Shown here in pieces: positions 9,248-16,532 of a DNA stretch of 64,000 nucleotides (within the stretch, counting starts at the first letter, position 1; every line of letters begins with the position of its first letter). The notes beneath the pieces are model-generated. The model had not been told where the DNA came from, did not search any database, and saw only the letters and a list, made by a program, of their open reading frames with translations. Origin of the DNA: Pseudomonadota bacterium. GTDB lineage: Bacteria > Pseudomonadota > Alphaproteobacteria > Acetobacterales > Acetobacteraceae. The stretch covers positions 186,001-250,000 of the forward strand of contig JAJZVV010000001.1 of assembly GCA_021845595.1 (NCBI GenBank), read 5' to 3'. The translations under genes and the position numbers were made by a program.

Positions 9248-9850
9248 TCAGGACAGGGCGCGGCCGACCACGCGTTGGATCTCCGCCTGCACCAGCCGCT
9301 CGACGAGCGGCGGCAGGTTGGTATCCAGCCACAGCTTGAGCGCCGGGCGGATTTCCTCGCGCACCAGATCCTCGATGGTCGGTCCGCCGCGATGGACCTG
9401 CGTCGCCCGTTCGGAGGCGATGGTGCGGACCAGATTGACGATGGAGGAGGCGGCGACCTCGGTCGTAGCCCGCTCCATCAGCCCGTCCTCGGGCTGATGT
9501 ACGACGGCCGGCGCGACCGGAGAGGGCAAAGGGGAGACCGACGGCGCGGGCGCCGCGACGACCGGCGGCGGCGGGGCAGTGCGGATGGGTGGAGCTTCCG
9601 CCATCTCGGGGTGCGCCGCAGCCGGGTCCGGGATCATCATGGAGGCGTCGAGGTCCAGGACATCGTCCGCGGGAGGCTCGGCCGGAGCGGCGGGGCTGGC
9701 CGCGGCCGGCACGGCCGAGGAGGCGGGCTCCGGTGCCGGTTCCTCCTCGCTGAGGATGCGCCGGATCGAGGCGAGGATGTCCTCCATCGACGGATCCTGG
9801 CCCTCGGCCGGGTTCGGGGTCGGGGAGCCGGGGGTGGTTGGGCTGCTCAT
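9248..9850 (-). CDS. popZ: PopZ polar organizing protein (DUF2497 family)
   Basis: 200 residues. The N-terminus has the conserved segment MEDILASIRRILSEEE (about residues 22-37). A long acidic and proline/alanine-rich linker follows, then the oligomerising C-terminus PTIEDLVREEIRPALKLWLD and RLVQAEIQRVVGRAL. PopZ forms a polar condensate that anchors centromere-ParB complexes and cell-cycle regulators in Alphaproteobacteria. The three-part layout (short N-terminal helix, disordered PED-like linker, C-terminal helices) is what the family shows. It sits between the TolC-family gene and valS on the same strand. Confidence 0.92.
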   Translation of the reverse strand: MSSPTTPGSPTPNPAEGQDPSMEDILASIRRILSEEEPAPEPASSAVPAAASPAAPAEPPADDVLDLDASMMIPDPAAAHPEMAEAPPIRTAPPPPVVAAPAPSVSPLPSPVAPAVVHQPEDGLMERATTEVAASSIVNLVRTIASERATQVHRGGPTIEDLVREEIRPALKLWLDTNLPPLVERLVQAEIQRVVGRALS

Positions 9851-9879
9851 GTCCTCGCCTTCCTCATCGCACGCCGGCT

Positions 9880-11286
9880 CTAGCGCGCCGGCTGGTCAGT
9901 GGCATAATCCCCGGCGCCGAACCAACGGTTACTGACCGCCTGATAATAGGCATTTTCATCGTAGAGCGGCACCGGCAGGGCGAGATCGCGGGCCGTCAGG
10001 CGGCCGACCGCCGCGGCCAGGTTGTAGGACGCGTTCACCAGGCTGGAGAGATCCTGGACCAGCGTCACCTGCGAGCCGAGCAGGGTCTGGGTCGCGGTGA
10101 GGACGTCGAGCGTGGTGCGGCTGCCGACGATCGCCTCGCGCTGCACGCCTTCGAGCGCGATCTCGTTGGCGCGGACGGCCGAACGGTCGCTCTGCACGGC
10201 GGCGCGCGCGGCCGACAGCGTCTCCCAGGCCTGCGTCGCCTGCTGCACCGCCTGGCGGCGGGCGGCGTCGAGGTTTCGCCGCGCCTGCTGCTCGTTCTGC
10301 CGCGCCTGACGGATCGCGGCGTATTCGGAGCCGCCCTGGTAGATCGGCAGCGTCAGGTTGGCGAGTAGCTGGCCGCCATTGTTGTAGTTCTTGGGCAGGC
10401 CGGTGTTGTTCTGGGTGAAGCCCTGCGCCTGCACGTTCACCTGCGGCATCAGCGCCGAATAGGCGAGGTCGATCGCATCTTTCGCCGCAGCCTGGTTGAA
10501 CTGCGCGGAGACGACGGCGGGGTTGTTGGCGGCGGCGAGCCGGTTGGCCGCCTCCTCATTCTTCGTCGGCAGGCGCAACGGCTGCGGCTCGATCAGATCG
10601 ACCGCATCCTCGCCCACCACCTGCCGATAGGTCGCGCGCGCCGTCTGGAGGTTGCCCTCCGCCGTCTCGCGCTGCGAGCGCGCCTGGGCCAGCGCGGCCT
10701 CGGCCTGGGCAACGTCCGTGCGGGTGATCTCGCCGACCCGGAAACGGTCGTTGGTCGCTTCCAGCTGCTTGGTCAGCACCTGCTCGTTGTTGACGTTGAG
10801 CGCATAGATCTGCTGCGCCTGGATGACGCCGACATAGGCGCTGACCGTCTGCGAAAAGACCTGCTGCTCGGTGGCGATGAGCTGGGCCCGCTCGGCCATC
10901 ACCTGGCTTTTCGCCTGCGCCGTCTGCGCGTGCACCTTGCCGCCGGTGTAGATCTGCTGGGTGATCGTCAGCTGACCCGTGCTCGGGGACCGGGCGCTGT
11001 TGATGTTGAGCGCCGGGCCGGGCGGAAAATAGAGGACATTCACACCGCTCGCGTAACCCGCCGAGCCGTTGCCGACGATGGTCGGCCGCCAGCCGGCCAG
11101 GGCCGTCGGGACGTTTTCATCCACCGAGCGCAGATGCGCACGCTCGGCGAGCAGGGTGGGGTTGTTCGAGTAGCTGGCGGCGAGCGCCTGCTGGATGGTG
11201 TTCGCCCGCGACGCCGGGGCGAGCCCGAGAAGAGCCGCGGCCGCAAGGGCCGTGCTGCCCAGGACTGATCCGAGAGACGTGCGCAT
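9880..11286 (-). CDS. tolC: TolC-family outer-membrane channel protein
   Basis: 468 residues beginning with a signal peptide (hydrophobic core about residues 9-25, cleavage after SRA). The mature protein shows two related halves of OEP type, with long helical stretches such as AQAEAALAQARSQRETAEG, and the family C-terminal region around EAIVGSRTTLDVLTATQTLL. TolC proteins form trimeric outer-membrane tunnels for type I secretion and RND efflux. The ATG at 11286 was chosen because AAGGAGGGGG lies about 8-10 bases upstream, inside a longer possible reading frame. No exporter inner-membrane partner is adjacent; the gene follows the Pcm-like gene. Confidence 0.92.
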   Translation of the reverse strand: MRTSLGSVLGSTALAAAALLGLAPASRANTIQQALAASYSNNPTLLAERAHLRSVDENVPTALAGWRPTIVGNGSAGYASGVNVLYFPPGPALNINSARSPSTGQLTITQQIYTGGKVHAQTAQAKSQVMAERAQLIATEQQVFSQTVSAYVGVIQAQQIYALNVNNEQVLTKQLEATNDRFRVGEITRTDVAQAEAALAQARSQRETAEGNLQTARATYRQVVGEDAVDLIEPQPLRLPTKNEEAANRLAAANNPAVVSAQFNQAAAKDAIDLAYSALMPQVNVQAQGFTQNNTGLPKNYNNGGQLLANLTLPIYQGGSEYAAIRQARQNEQQARRNLDAARRQAVQQATQAWETLSAARAAVQSDRSAVRANEIALEGVQREAIVGSRTTLDVLTATQTLLGSQVTLVQDLSSLVNASYNLAAAVGRLTARDLALPVPLYDENAYYQAVSNRWFGAGDYATDQPAR

Positions 11287-11389
11287 CCGTTCGACCCCCT
11301 CCTTCATGCCCCCGGCGCCGTAGCCGGGGCCTTCACCCATCTGCCACAGACCGATGCGATCTGTCGCCTCCCGCAAGGTCGCCGCGTCG

Positions 11390-12070
11390 TCAGAACACGA
11401 AACTCGGCGCGGGGCGAAAGGCTGGCAGCAACGGCGTCGCGCAGTCGAAGTCCGGGCGCATCGCGAGCCCGGCCGGCGTCCGCTCCGCCAGCACCGCGCG
11501 CCCATGTCCCGCGCCCGCCGGCCCGGACGCGGCCAGAACCGTCACGAGCCGGCCGGCTTCGGGCCGCAGCTGCTCGGCGATCGAAGCGGGCACCGCCGGC
11601 ACCGCGCCTTCGATGAAAATGAGATCCCACGGCGCACCGGACCGCCATCCGGCGCCGAGCGGCCCCTCGGCGACGACCACTGCGGGCGCCAATGAGGCCA
11701 GCGCGCCACGCGCCAGCGCCAGAAGGGCGCTGTCTTCTTCCAACGCGACAACCGAAGCTCCGGTTGCGGCCAGAACCGCCGCGCCATAGCCGGACCCGGC
11801 GCCGATCACCAGCGCCCGCTCGCCGGCCCGCGGCGCCGCGAGCTGGATGAGCCGCGCCAGGACCAGCGGCTCCATCAGCACCCGGCCGCCCGGCAGCGGC
11901 ACATCCTCGTCGATATAGGCCAGCGCTGCCACGGATGGCGGCAGGAAGCGCTCGCGCGGCAGGCGCCGCATCGCCTCGAGGATACGCGGGTCGGTCACCT
12001 TGCTCGGCCGCAGCTGGCCATCCACCATGAGCTGGCGGGCGGTGGCGAAATCGGGGGCGGAAATATCCAT
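11390..12070 (-). CDS. Protein-L-isoaspartate O-methyltransferase family protein
   Basis: 226 residues. The Pcm-type N-terminus has MVDGQLRPSKVTDPRILEAM and a FLP motif (RERFLPPSVAALAYID), then an SAM-binding GAGSGYGAAVLA (about residues 97-108). Classical Pcm methylates isoaspartyl residues for repair. This alphaproteobacterial subgroup, encoded beside tolC, is shorter in key active-site positions and its true substrate is less certain. I therefore give no gene symbol. It is probably the first gene of the tolC-popZ-valS group, and lies divergent from the tRNA-Cys across a 150-base gap. Confidence 0.85.
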   Translation of the reverse strand: MDISAPDFATARQLMVDGQLRPSKVTDPRILEAMRRLPRERFLPPSVAALAYIDEDVPLPGGRVLMEPLVLARLIQLAAPRAGERALVIGAGSGYGAAVLAATGASVVALEEDSALLALARGALASLAPAVVVAEGPLGAGWRSGAPWDLIFIEGAVPAVPASIAEQLRPEAGRLVTVLAASGPAGAGHGRAVLAERTPAGLAMRPDFDCATPLLPAFRPAPSFVF

Positions 12071-12220
12071 GCGTGCAGGGTCCAGGAAAACGGGGAGGGC
12101 CGACCTCGGCCCGTTATAGGGGCCAACCCCCCCGCCCGCCAAGCGCACCGGCGGCATCGACGCCGCGGCAGGCTTGACCGCGCGCCCGGGCACGCCCGAT
12201 AAGTCCCTCCGCCCGCGCAG

Positions 12221-12294
12221 GGTCCGGTGGCAGAGTGGTGATGCAGCGGACTGCAAATCCGCGAATGTGGGTTCGATTCCCGCCCGGACCTCCA
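12221..12294 (+). tRNA. tRNA-Cys (GCA)
   Basis: A 74-base cloverleaf. The acceptor arm GGTCCGG pairs with CCGGACC near the 3' end, the anticodon stem GCGGA/TCCGC encloses the loop CTGCAAA (anticodon GCA), and the T-arm loop reads TTCGATT. The 3' CCA is encoded at 12292-12294. The following hydrolase gene starts only 26 bases downstream, so the two may share a transcript. Confidence 0.97.
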
Positions 12295-12320
12295 TGCGCC
12301 CCACGGAAGAGGAACGCGCC

Positions 12321-12983
12321 GTGCCGGAGCTTCAGGTCGCCACCGTCCCGGTCACGCCGTTCCAGCAGAATTGTGCCCTGATCTGGGACAGCGCGACGCA
12401 GCGTGGGGCGGTGATCGATCCCGGCGGCGAGGTCGAGCGCATCCTCGCGGCGATCGCGCGCGTTGGTCTCAGCGTCGAGACCATCCTGCTCACCCATGGC
12501 CATCTCGACCACGCCGGCGGCGCGGCGGCGCTGCAGCGGGCGTTGCGCCGGCAGAGCGGCGACGAAACCGCGGCGCCGATCGTCGGCCCCGATCGGCGCG
12601 ACGCGTTCCTGCTCGAGGGCATTGCCCGTCAGGCCGCGGCCTACGGGCTGGACGGGATGGAGAACGCGACGCCGGACCGCTTCCTCTCCGCCGGCGAGAC
12701 CGTCACGATCGGCGGGCACGCGTTCGCGGTGATCCACTGTCCGGGCCATACGCCGGGCCATGTCGTGTTCTTCAGTGCCGAGGCCCGCTTCGCCGTGGTC
12801 GGCGACGTGCTGTTCCGCGGCTCGATCGGCCGCACCGACTTCCCCTACGGCGACCATGCGGCGCTGATCGGCGCCATCACCCACGAACTGCTGCCGCTGG
12901 GTGACGATGTCGCCTTTCTCTGCGGCCACGGGCCGGGCTCGACCTTCGGCGAAGAACGTCGCAGCAACCCGTTCTTGCGCTGA
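12321..12983 (+). CDS. MBL-fold metallo-hydrolase (glyoxalase II-like)
   Basis: 220 residues of the metallo-beta-lactamase fold. The metal-binding motif THGHLDHAGG (HxHxDH) lies near residue 57. Further ligands appear in HCPGHTPGHV, in GDVLFRGSIGRTDFP and in the terminal FLCGHGPGSTFGEER. This pattern is typical of the YcbL/GloB-like subgroup that hydrolyses small thioesters, but the substrate cannot be read from sequence. The GTG at 12321 is chosen because GAGGAA precedes it by about 7 bases. The only upstream ATG (12294) uses the last base of the tRNA-Cys CCA. No other partner gene is adjacent. Confidence 0.9.
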   Translation: MPELQVATVPVTPFQQNCALIWDSATQRGAVIDPGGEVERILAAIARVGLSVETILLTHGHLDHAGGAAALQRALRRQSGDETAAPIVGPDRRDAFLLEGIARQAAAYGLDGMENATPDRFLSAGETVTIGGHAFAVIHCPGHTPGHVVFFSAEARFAVVGDVLFRGSIGRTDFPYGDHAALIGAITHELLPLGDDVAFLCGHGPGSTFGEERRSNPFLR

Positions 12984-13321
12984 AGCCGCCATAGTAGCCG
13001 GCGCAGCGGCGCTCCGGCCGCGCGGCCTCACGCAATTTTGTGCATGAGAGACCGTGACGCGCGGCGGCGCGGCCTCGTCGCGCAGGCGCAGCGCAGCCGA
13101 ATTGCATAATCGTTTCATCACTTTACCCCTCTACGCCCGGCGGTTGGGGTCACTGCACGCCCGAGCATGTTTCCGTTGGACCAATTTATCCGATTAGCAT
13201 ATTATTGCTTTAACGAACCGACTACGGCGACCGAATGAACTCGCCGCGCTGGCGCGGTGTGTCGGTCGAGGTCCGCCTGGCCTCCGCCAGGCGCGGCGAA
13301 CTCAAACAGGGGGAGAAAACC
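12984..13321 (+). promoter_or_regulatory. AT-rich leader upstream of the Cys-rich precursor, with a candidate promoter
   Basis: This 338-base gap has no convincing gene. From about 13100 to 13215 it is markedly more AT-rich than its surroundings. TTGGAC (13176-13181) and TATTAT (13200-13205), 18 bases apart, make a plausible sigma-70 promoter about 115 bases before the precursor start. A strong Shine-Dalgarno GGGGGAG (13310-13316) lies just before the ATG at 13322. Promoter assignment is by eye only. Confidence 0.5.
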
Positions 13322-14341
13322 ATGGCCCAGGGTCCAACCGGAGGCGGCGCCGAGTTCGTCCGGCGCATCGTCAGCGATCCCAAATCGGTTCCCGACGTCA
13401 TCCGGCTGCAGGGCTATCTCGGCGCGTCGTCGGAGGAGGGCCACGAGCGGCTCTATCTCAGCGCCGACCTCAGCAGCTATGTCGAGATTCCGCGCGCCGC
13501 GGTGCTGCATCAGATGGATGTGCCGGCGGCGCAGGACCCGCACGGCGCCGTCGTGCTGTGGGTGAAGAAAGACGCCGCCCTGCAATACAAGATGGCGCCG
13601 GGCCCGACCGCGCTGGCGCATTATTTCGCCGGCGCCGTCGCCGCCGGGGGAGCCGCCGGGGCGGGCGCCGCCGGCGGCGCGGTCGCGGCGGGCGGCGCGC
13701 CGCTGCCGGTCTCGATCGGCGTCGTCTGCACCGCCCTGCCCGCGGCCTGCCCGCCGCCGACACCGGCCTGCCCGACCCATCATCCGACCTGCCTGCCGGC
13801 TTGCACGCACCTGCCCGCCTGCCAGCATACTCATGTCGGCCAGGTGAGTTGCGTGCCGGCCTGCACCGTCCACACCTGCCTGGGCCACGCCACCTGCGCG
13901 CCGGTTTGCACCGTGCACACCTGCGCCGGCCAGGCCACCTGCGCGCCGGCCTGCACCGTCCACACCTGCCTGGGCCACGCGACGTGCGCGCCGATCCTGT
14001 GTTCGGTGATCTGCACCCATCCACCGGCCTGCCACCCGACGCTGCCACCGGCATGCCACCCGACCTTGCCGCTGGTCTGCCACCAGACGCTGCCGGTCGT
14101 CTGCCACCAGACACTGCCGGCAGTATGCCATCCGACGCTGCCGCCGGCCTGCCACCAGACGCTGGCGGCCGTCTGCTATCACACCCTGCCGGAGGTTTGC
14201 GTGCATAGCGCCGTCATCGCCTGCCACCCGACCGTCGCCTGTCCGGCGGCCACGGTGCCGGCCTGCCCGCCACCCCAGAGCATCGCCTGCGGTAGCATCG
14301 CCTGTGGTGCTGGCGGCGTCGGCCCCGGCGGCGTGATGTAG
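13322..14341 (+). CDS. Cys-rich repetitive RiPP precursor peptide (putative lanthipeptide precursor)
   Basis: 339 residues in three parts. Residues 1-100 form a folded-looking leader with RIVSDPKSVPDVIRLQGYLG, LYLSADLSSYVEIP and VVLWVKKDAALQYKMAPG. Residues 101-128 are an Ala/Gly linker containing three AAGGA motifs. Residues 130-339 are an extraordinary Cys/Thr/His/Pro tail with 31 Cys, 25 Thr, 5 Ser and about 20 His. Within it are three 15-residue units of the form CAPxCTVHTCxGxAT (177-221) and seven 8-residue units of the form CHPTLPxx (237-292), with nine Cys exactly eight residues apart from 237 to 301. The near 1:1 ratio of Thr/Ser to Cys suits (methyl)lanthionine formation, and the next three genes encode a matching kinase, lyase and cyclase. 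The ATG at 13322 has a GGGGGAG site. A metal-binding Cys/His protein is the main alternative. Role inferred, not known. Confidence 0.75.
   Translation: MAQGPTGGGAEFVRRIVSDPKSVPDVIRLQGYLGASSEEGHERLYLSADLSSYVEIPRAAVLHQMDVPAAQDPHGAVVLWVKKDAALQYKMAPGPTALAHYFAGAVAAGGAAGAGAAGGAVAAGGAPLPVSIGVVCTALPAACPPPTPACPTHHPTCLPACTHLPACQHTHVGQVSCVPACTVHTCLGHATCAPVCTVHTCAGQATCAPACTVHTCLGHATCAPILCSVICTHPPACHPTLPPACHPTLPLVCHQTLPVVCHQTLPAVCHPTLPPACHQTLAAVCYHTLPEVCVHSAVIACHPTVACPAATVPACPPPQSIACGSIACGAGGVGPGGVM
13850..13984 (+). repeat. Three 45-bp in-frame tandem repeats in the precursor core
   Basis: Three consecutive 45-bp units, encoding residues 177-221 of the Cys-rich protein, each specify C-x-P-x-C-T-V-H-T-C-x-G-x-A-T. 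The first and third copies are nearly identical (both contain CTVHTCLGHAT). Each unit supplies three Cys and three Thr. Confidence 0.9.
14030..14221 (+). repeat. 24-bp in-frame tandem repeats in the precursor core
   Basis: Seven clear 24-bp units, plus an eighth degenerate one, encode residues 237-300. The consensus is C-H-(P/Q)-T-L-P-x-x, with one Thr and one Cys per unit at fixed spacing. The last units drift to CYHTLPEV and CVHSAVIA, where Ser replaces Thr, keeping a dehydratable residue. Confidence 0.9.
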
Positions 14342-14428
14342 CGCACGGCCCCGACGCGGCGCGCCCCGGCCTTGTGGGGCGCGCCGCACGGGGCACGTGG
14401 CCGCACATGCCATGGGCCGCGACATGCC

Positions 14429-15514
14429 ATGCACCTGACCGTCGCCAACCTCACCCACTACCTGCTCGCCCGCGGCCTGCTCGACACCCGGGCCGTGGTC
14501 GGCGGCGATCTGCTGATCCGCGATGCCAGCCGGCGCAACCGCAATTTCCAGGTCGTCCGCCAGGCCGCGCCGGGCCTGTTCGTCAAGCAGATGCGCGAGA
14601 TGCAGACCGACGCGATGCTGACATTGAAGCGCGAGGCCGCCTGCTACGACTATGCGCGCGGCGTGCCCGCGCTGGCCCGGCTGATGCCGCGGCTGATCGC
14701 CTACGACGCGGCGCGCCATGTGCTGATCCTCGAACTCGTCGCCGGCGCCGAGAGCCTCGCCGACTATCACGCGCGCGAGAAATCCTTTCCGACCGAGATC
14801 GGCGCCCTGCTCGGCGAGGGGCTCGGCCTCTATCACGCCCATGGCGGCGATATCGGCGCCGACCCGGCGCTGGCCGGGCTGTTCGCGCGCCAGGTCCCGG
14901 TGATCCTCACCCTCGGCCATGGCGGGCACGCCCTGCTTGGCCAGTTCGGCCGCATCGGCCCAGCCCTCTCCGGGCTGATCGCCCGCCACCCCGAGTTCCA
15001 GGCCGCGCTCGACGCGCTCGGCGCCGAGTGGCGCTTCGACAGCCTGATCCACGGCGACATGAAGTGGGACAATGTCCTCGTCTTCTCCGGCGCGGCGGGC
15101 GGGCGGGATTTCCGCATCGTCGATTGGGAGCTGGCCGATCTCGGCGATGCGGACTGGGATGTCGGCGCCGTGCTGCAGAGCTTCCTGGCGACCTGGATCC
15201 TGTCGATGCCGATCGGCTCGGGCCTGGCGCCGCAGCACTATGTCGGCATGGCCGGACAGAAGCTCGAGACGATGCGCCCGGTGCTGCACGCCTTCTGGGA
15301 CCGCTACGCGGCGACGCGCGGCATCGCCGAGGATCAGCGCCGCCCCGCGCTCGAACGCTGCATGCGCTACGGCGCGGCGCGGCTGGTCTGGACGGCGCTC
15401 GAGCAGCGCCTCTACCAGGCCGAGCTCGACGCGCACGGCACGGCGCTGCTCCAGGTCGCGCTCAACATCCTGCTCGATCCGCCGCGCGCGGTGCGGGAGC
15501 TGCTCGATGCCTGA
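14429..15514 (+). CDS. APH-fold kinase of the putative RiPP cluster (class V lanthipeptide kinase-like)
   Basis: 361 residues. A candidate ATP-binding Lys is K53 (GLFVKQMRE), followed by E69. The catalytic loop LIHGDMKWDNVL places HxD at 208-210 and Asn at 215, and VDWELADLGD supplies the metal-binding Asp at 232. In class V lanthipeptide pathways (lexapeptide, cacaoidin) an APH-like kinase phosphorylates Ser/Thr of the precursor before elimination; that role is inferred here from the neighbours. The ATG at 14429 starts the protein at MHLTVANLTHYLL; upstream in-frame codons look non-coding. It follows the precursor by 87 bases and its stop overlaps the HopA1-like start. A stand-alone small-molecule kinase is the alternative. 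Confidence 0.85.
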   Translation: MHLTVANLTHYLLARGLLDTRAVVGGDLLIRDASRRNRNFQVVRQAAPGLFVKQMREMQTDAMLTLKREAACYDYARGVPALARLMPRLIAYDAARHVLILELVAGAESLADYHAREKSFPTEIGALLGEGLGLYHAHGGDIGADPALAGLFARQVPVILTLGHGGHALLGQFGRIGPALSGLIARHPEFQAALDALGAEWRFDSLIHGDMKWDNVLVFSGAAGGRDFRIVDWELADLGDADWDVGAVLQSFLATWILSMPIGSGLAPQHYVGMAGQKLETMRPVLHAFWDRYAATRGIAEDQRRPALERCMRYGAARLVWTALEQRLYQAELDAHGTALLQVALNILLDPPRAVRELLDA

Positions 15515-16532
15515 CCCCACCGCCGCGCCGCCGGGGCTGGACGAGGCGCTCAGCGCGGTCCAGATCCTGTCCGCCGGCACGATCGCCTATGGCGAGGCGG
15601 CGCCGGTCGCCGTCACGGCGACACCCGGCATCGGCCCGGAGGATGCGCTGGCGCGCGCCGTGCAAGGCCTGCTCTATGACCGCGCCTATACCCGGCGCGA
15701 TGCGGCGACGCGCGCGGCGGCGAACGGGGCCGCGCTCGAGGATGCAGGCTTCCTCGCCCGGCTCGATGCCGCGAACGGCTCGCGCGAGCGCTGGGACGCC
15801 GGCTGGGTCGTGCACCAGTTCGGCCCCAACGGCCAGGTCTTTGTGCGCAAGGGCGAATGCGAGCGCATCGCCATGCCCGGCGCGTTCATCACCGACCCGG
15901 TTCCGGGCCAGCCGCCCGGCATGGCGCCGGCGCTGGGTGCGCCGGTGCGTCTGCGCGCACCGCGCGCCGCGCCAGGCGCACAGCCCGGCTATTGCGTCGT
16001 GTTCGGCGAGACGCTCGACGAACTCGCCGACGCGCTCGACATGGTGCGGCTCTATTTCAACTGCCCGGCCGACGAGGGGCCGGCGCTGCTCGGGACCCTG
16101 TCCGCGGCGCTGAACCGGTTCCAGGTGCCGTTCCAGATGAAGCTTCCCGCCGCGCCGGCCCTGTTCGGCCGCACCGATGCCGCCGTGCTCTATCTCGGCG
16201 GGCGCCATTTCCCGATCGCCGGCCGCATCATCGCCGCGCTGCGCGCCGGCTGGCGGCTGGAGGCGGCGACGCCGCTGTTTGCCCGGCCGCTCTGGCCCGG
16301 CATCGCGGCCGCGGTGGAACCGGGCAATGGCGAGAGTTTCGGCGCCCATCGCTGCCGGCTCACGGCCGAAGGCATCGTTGACGCCTGGCGTGACGGATCA
16401 GCCGGCGTGCCGGCCCGGCGCGCGGCGGTGGCGGCGCGCTTCGCCGCCGCCGGGCTCGACCTCGCGCGGCCCTGGCTCGGCCCGGGCGGCATCGAGCGCT
16501 TCCATCACCCCGAGGAGCCCCGTCTGCCATGA
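15507..16532 (+). CDS. HopA1-family protein (putative phosphothreonine/phosphoserine lyase of the RiPP cluster)
   Basis: 341 residues. The C-terminal two thirds match my recollection of the T3SS effector HopA1 family: VVHQFGPNGQVFVRKGE (101-117), RLYFNC (181-186), VPFQMKLP (207-214), RTDAAVLYL (222-230), PLFARPLWPGIA, and ESFGAHRC (276-283). HopA1-domain proteins act as the eliminating lyase in class V lanthipeptide synthetases, turning phosphorylated Ser/Thr into dehydro residues. The N-terminal 90 residues are variable. The ATG at 15507 overlaps the kinase stop by 8 bases and the stop overlaps the LanC start (ATGA), so the three enzymes are translationally coupled. I am sure of the coupling, fairly sure of the family, and infer the reaction. 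Confidence 0.78.
   Translation: MPDPTAAPPGLDEALSAVQILSAGTIAYGEAAPVAVTATPGIGPEDALARAVQGLLYDRAYTRRDAATRAAANGAALEDAGFLARLDAANGSRERWDAGWVVHQFGPNGQVFVRKGECERIAMPGAFITDPVPGQPPGMAPALGAPVRLRAPRAAPGAQPGYCVVFGETLDELADALDMVRLYFNCPADEGPALLGTLSAALNRFQVPFQMKLPAAPALFGRTDAAVLYLGGRHFPIAGRIIAALRAGWRLEAATPLFARPLWPGIAAAVEPGNGESFGAHRCRLTAEGIVDAWRDGSAGVPARRAAVAARFAAAGLDLARPWLGPGGIERFHHPEEPRLP

Noticed and set aside
11287..11389. Small gene between the TolC-family and Pcm-like genes
   Set aside because: The only frames are extensions of the neighbours; the AAGGAGG sequence there serves the TolC-family start at 11286.
12114..13121. 335-residue minus-strand frame opposite the MBL hydrolase
   Set aside because: It is antisense to a well-supported enzyme with intact metal motifs and to the tRNA-Cys; its protein is compositionally Arg/Gly/Asp-rich without any motif, as expected of a GC-rich shadow.
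14030..14221. Regular 24-bp spacing that could suggest a CRISPR-like array
   Set aside because: There are no unique spacers; the units are contiguous, in frame, and vary by codon as part of the precursor protein.
13202..15580. 792-residue minus-strand frame opposite the RiPP cluster, with repeats
   Set aside because: Its repeats are the complement of the coding repeats in the precursor gene, and it runs antisense to the kinase with its clear HGDxxxxN motif. Codon bias and ribosome sites support the plus strand.
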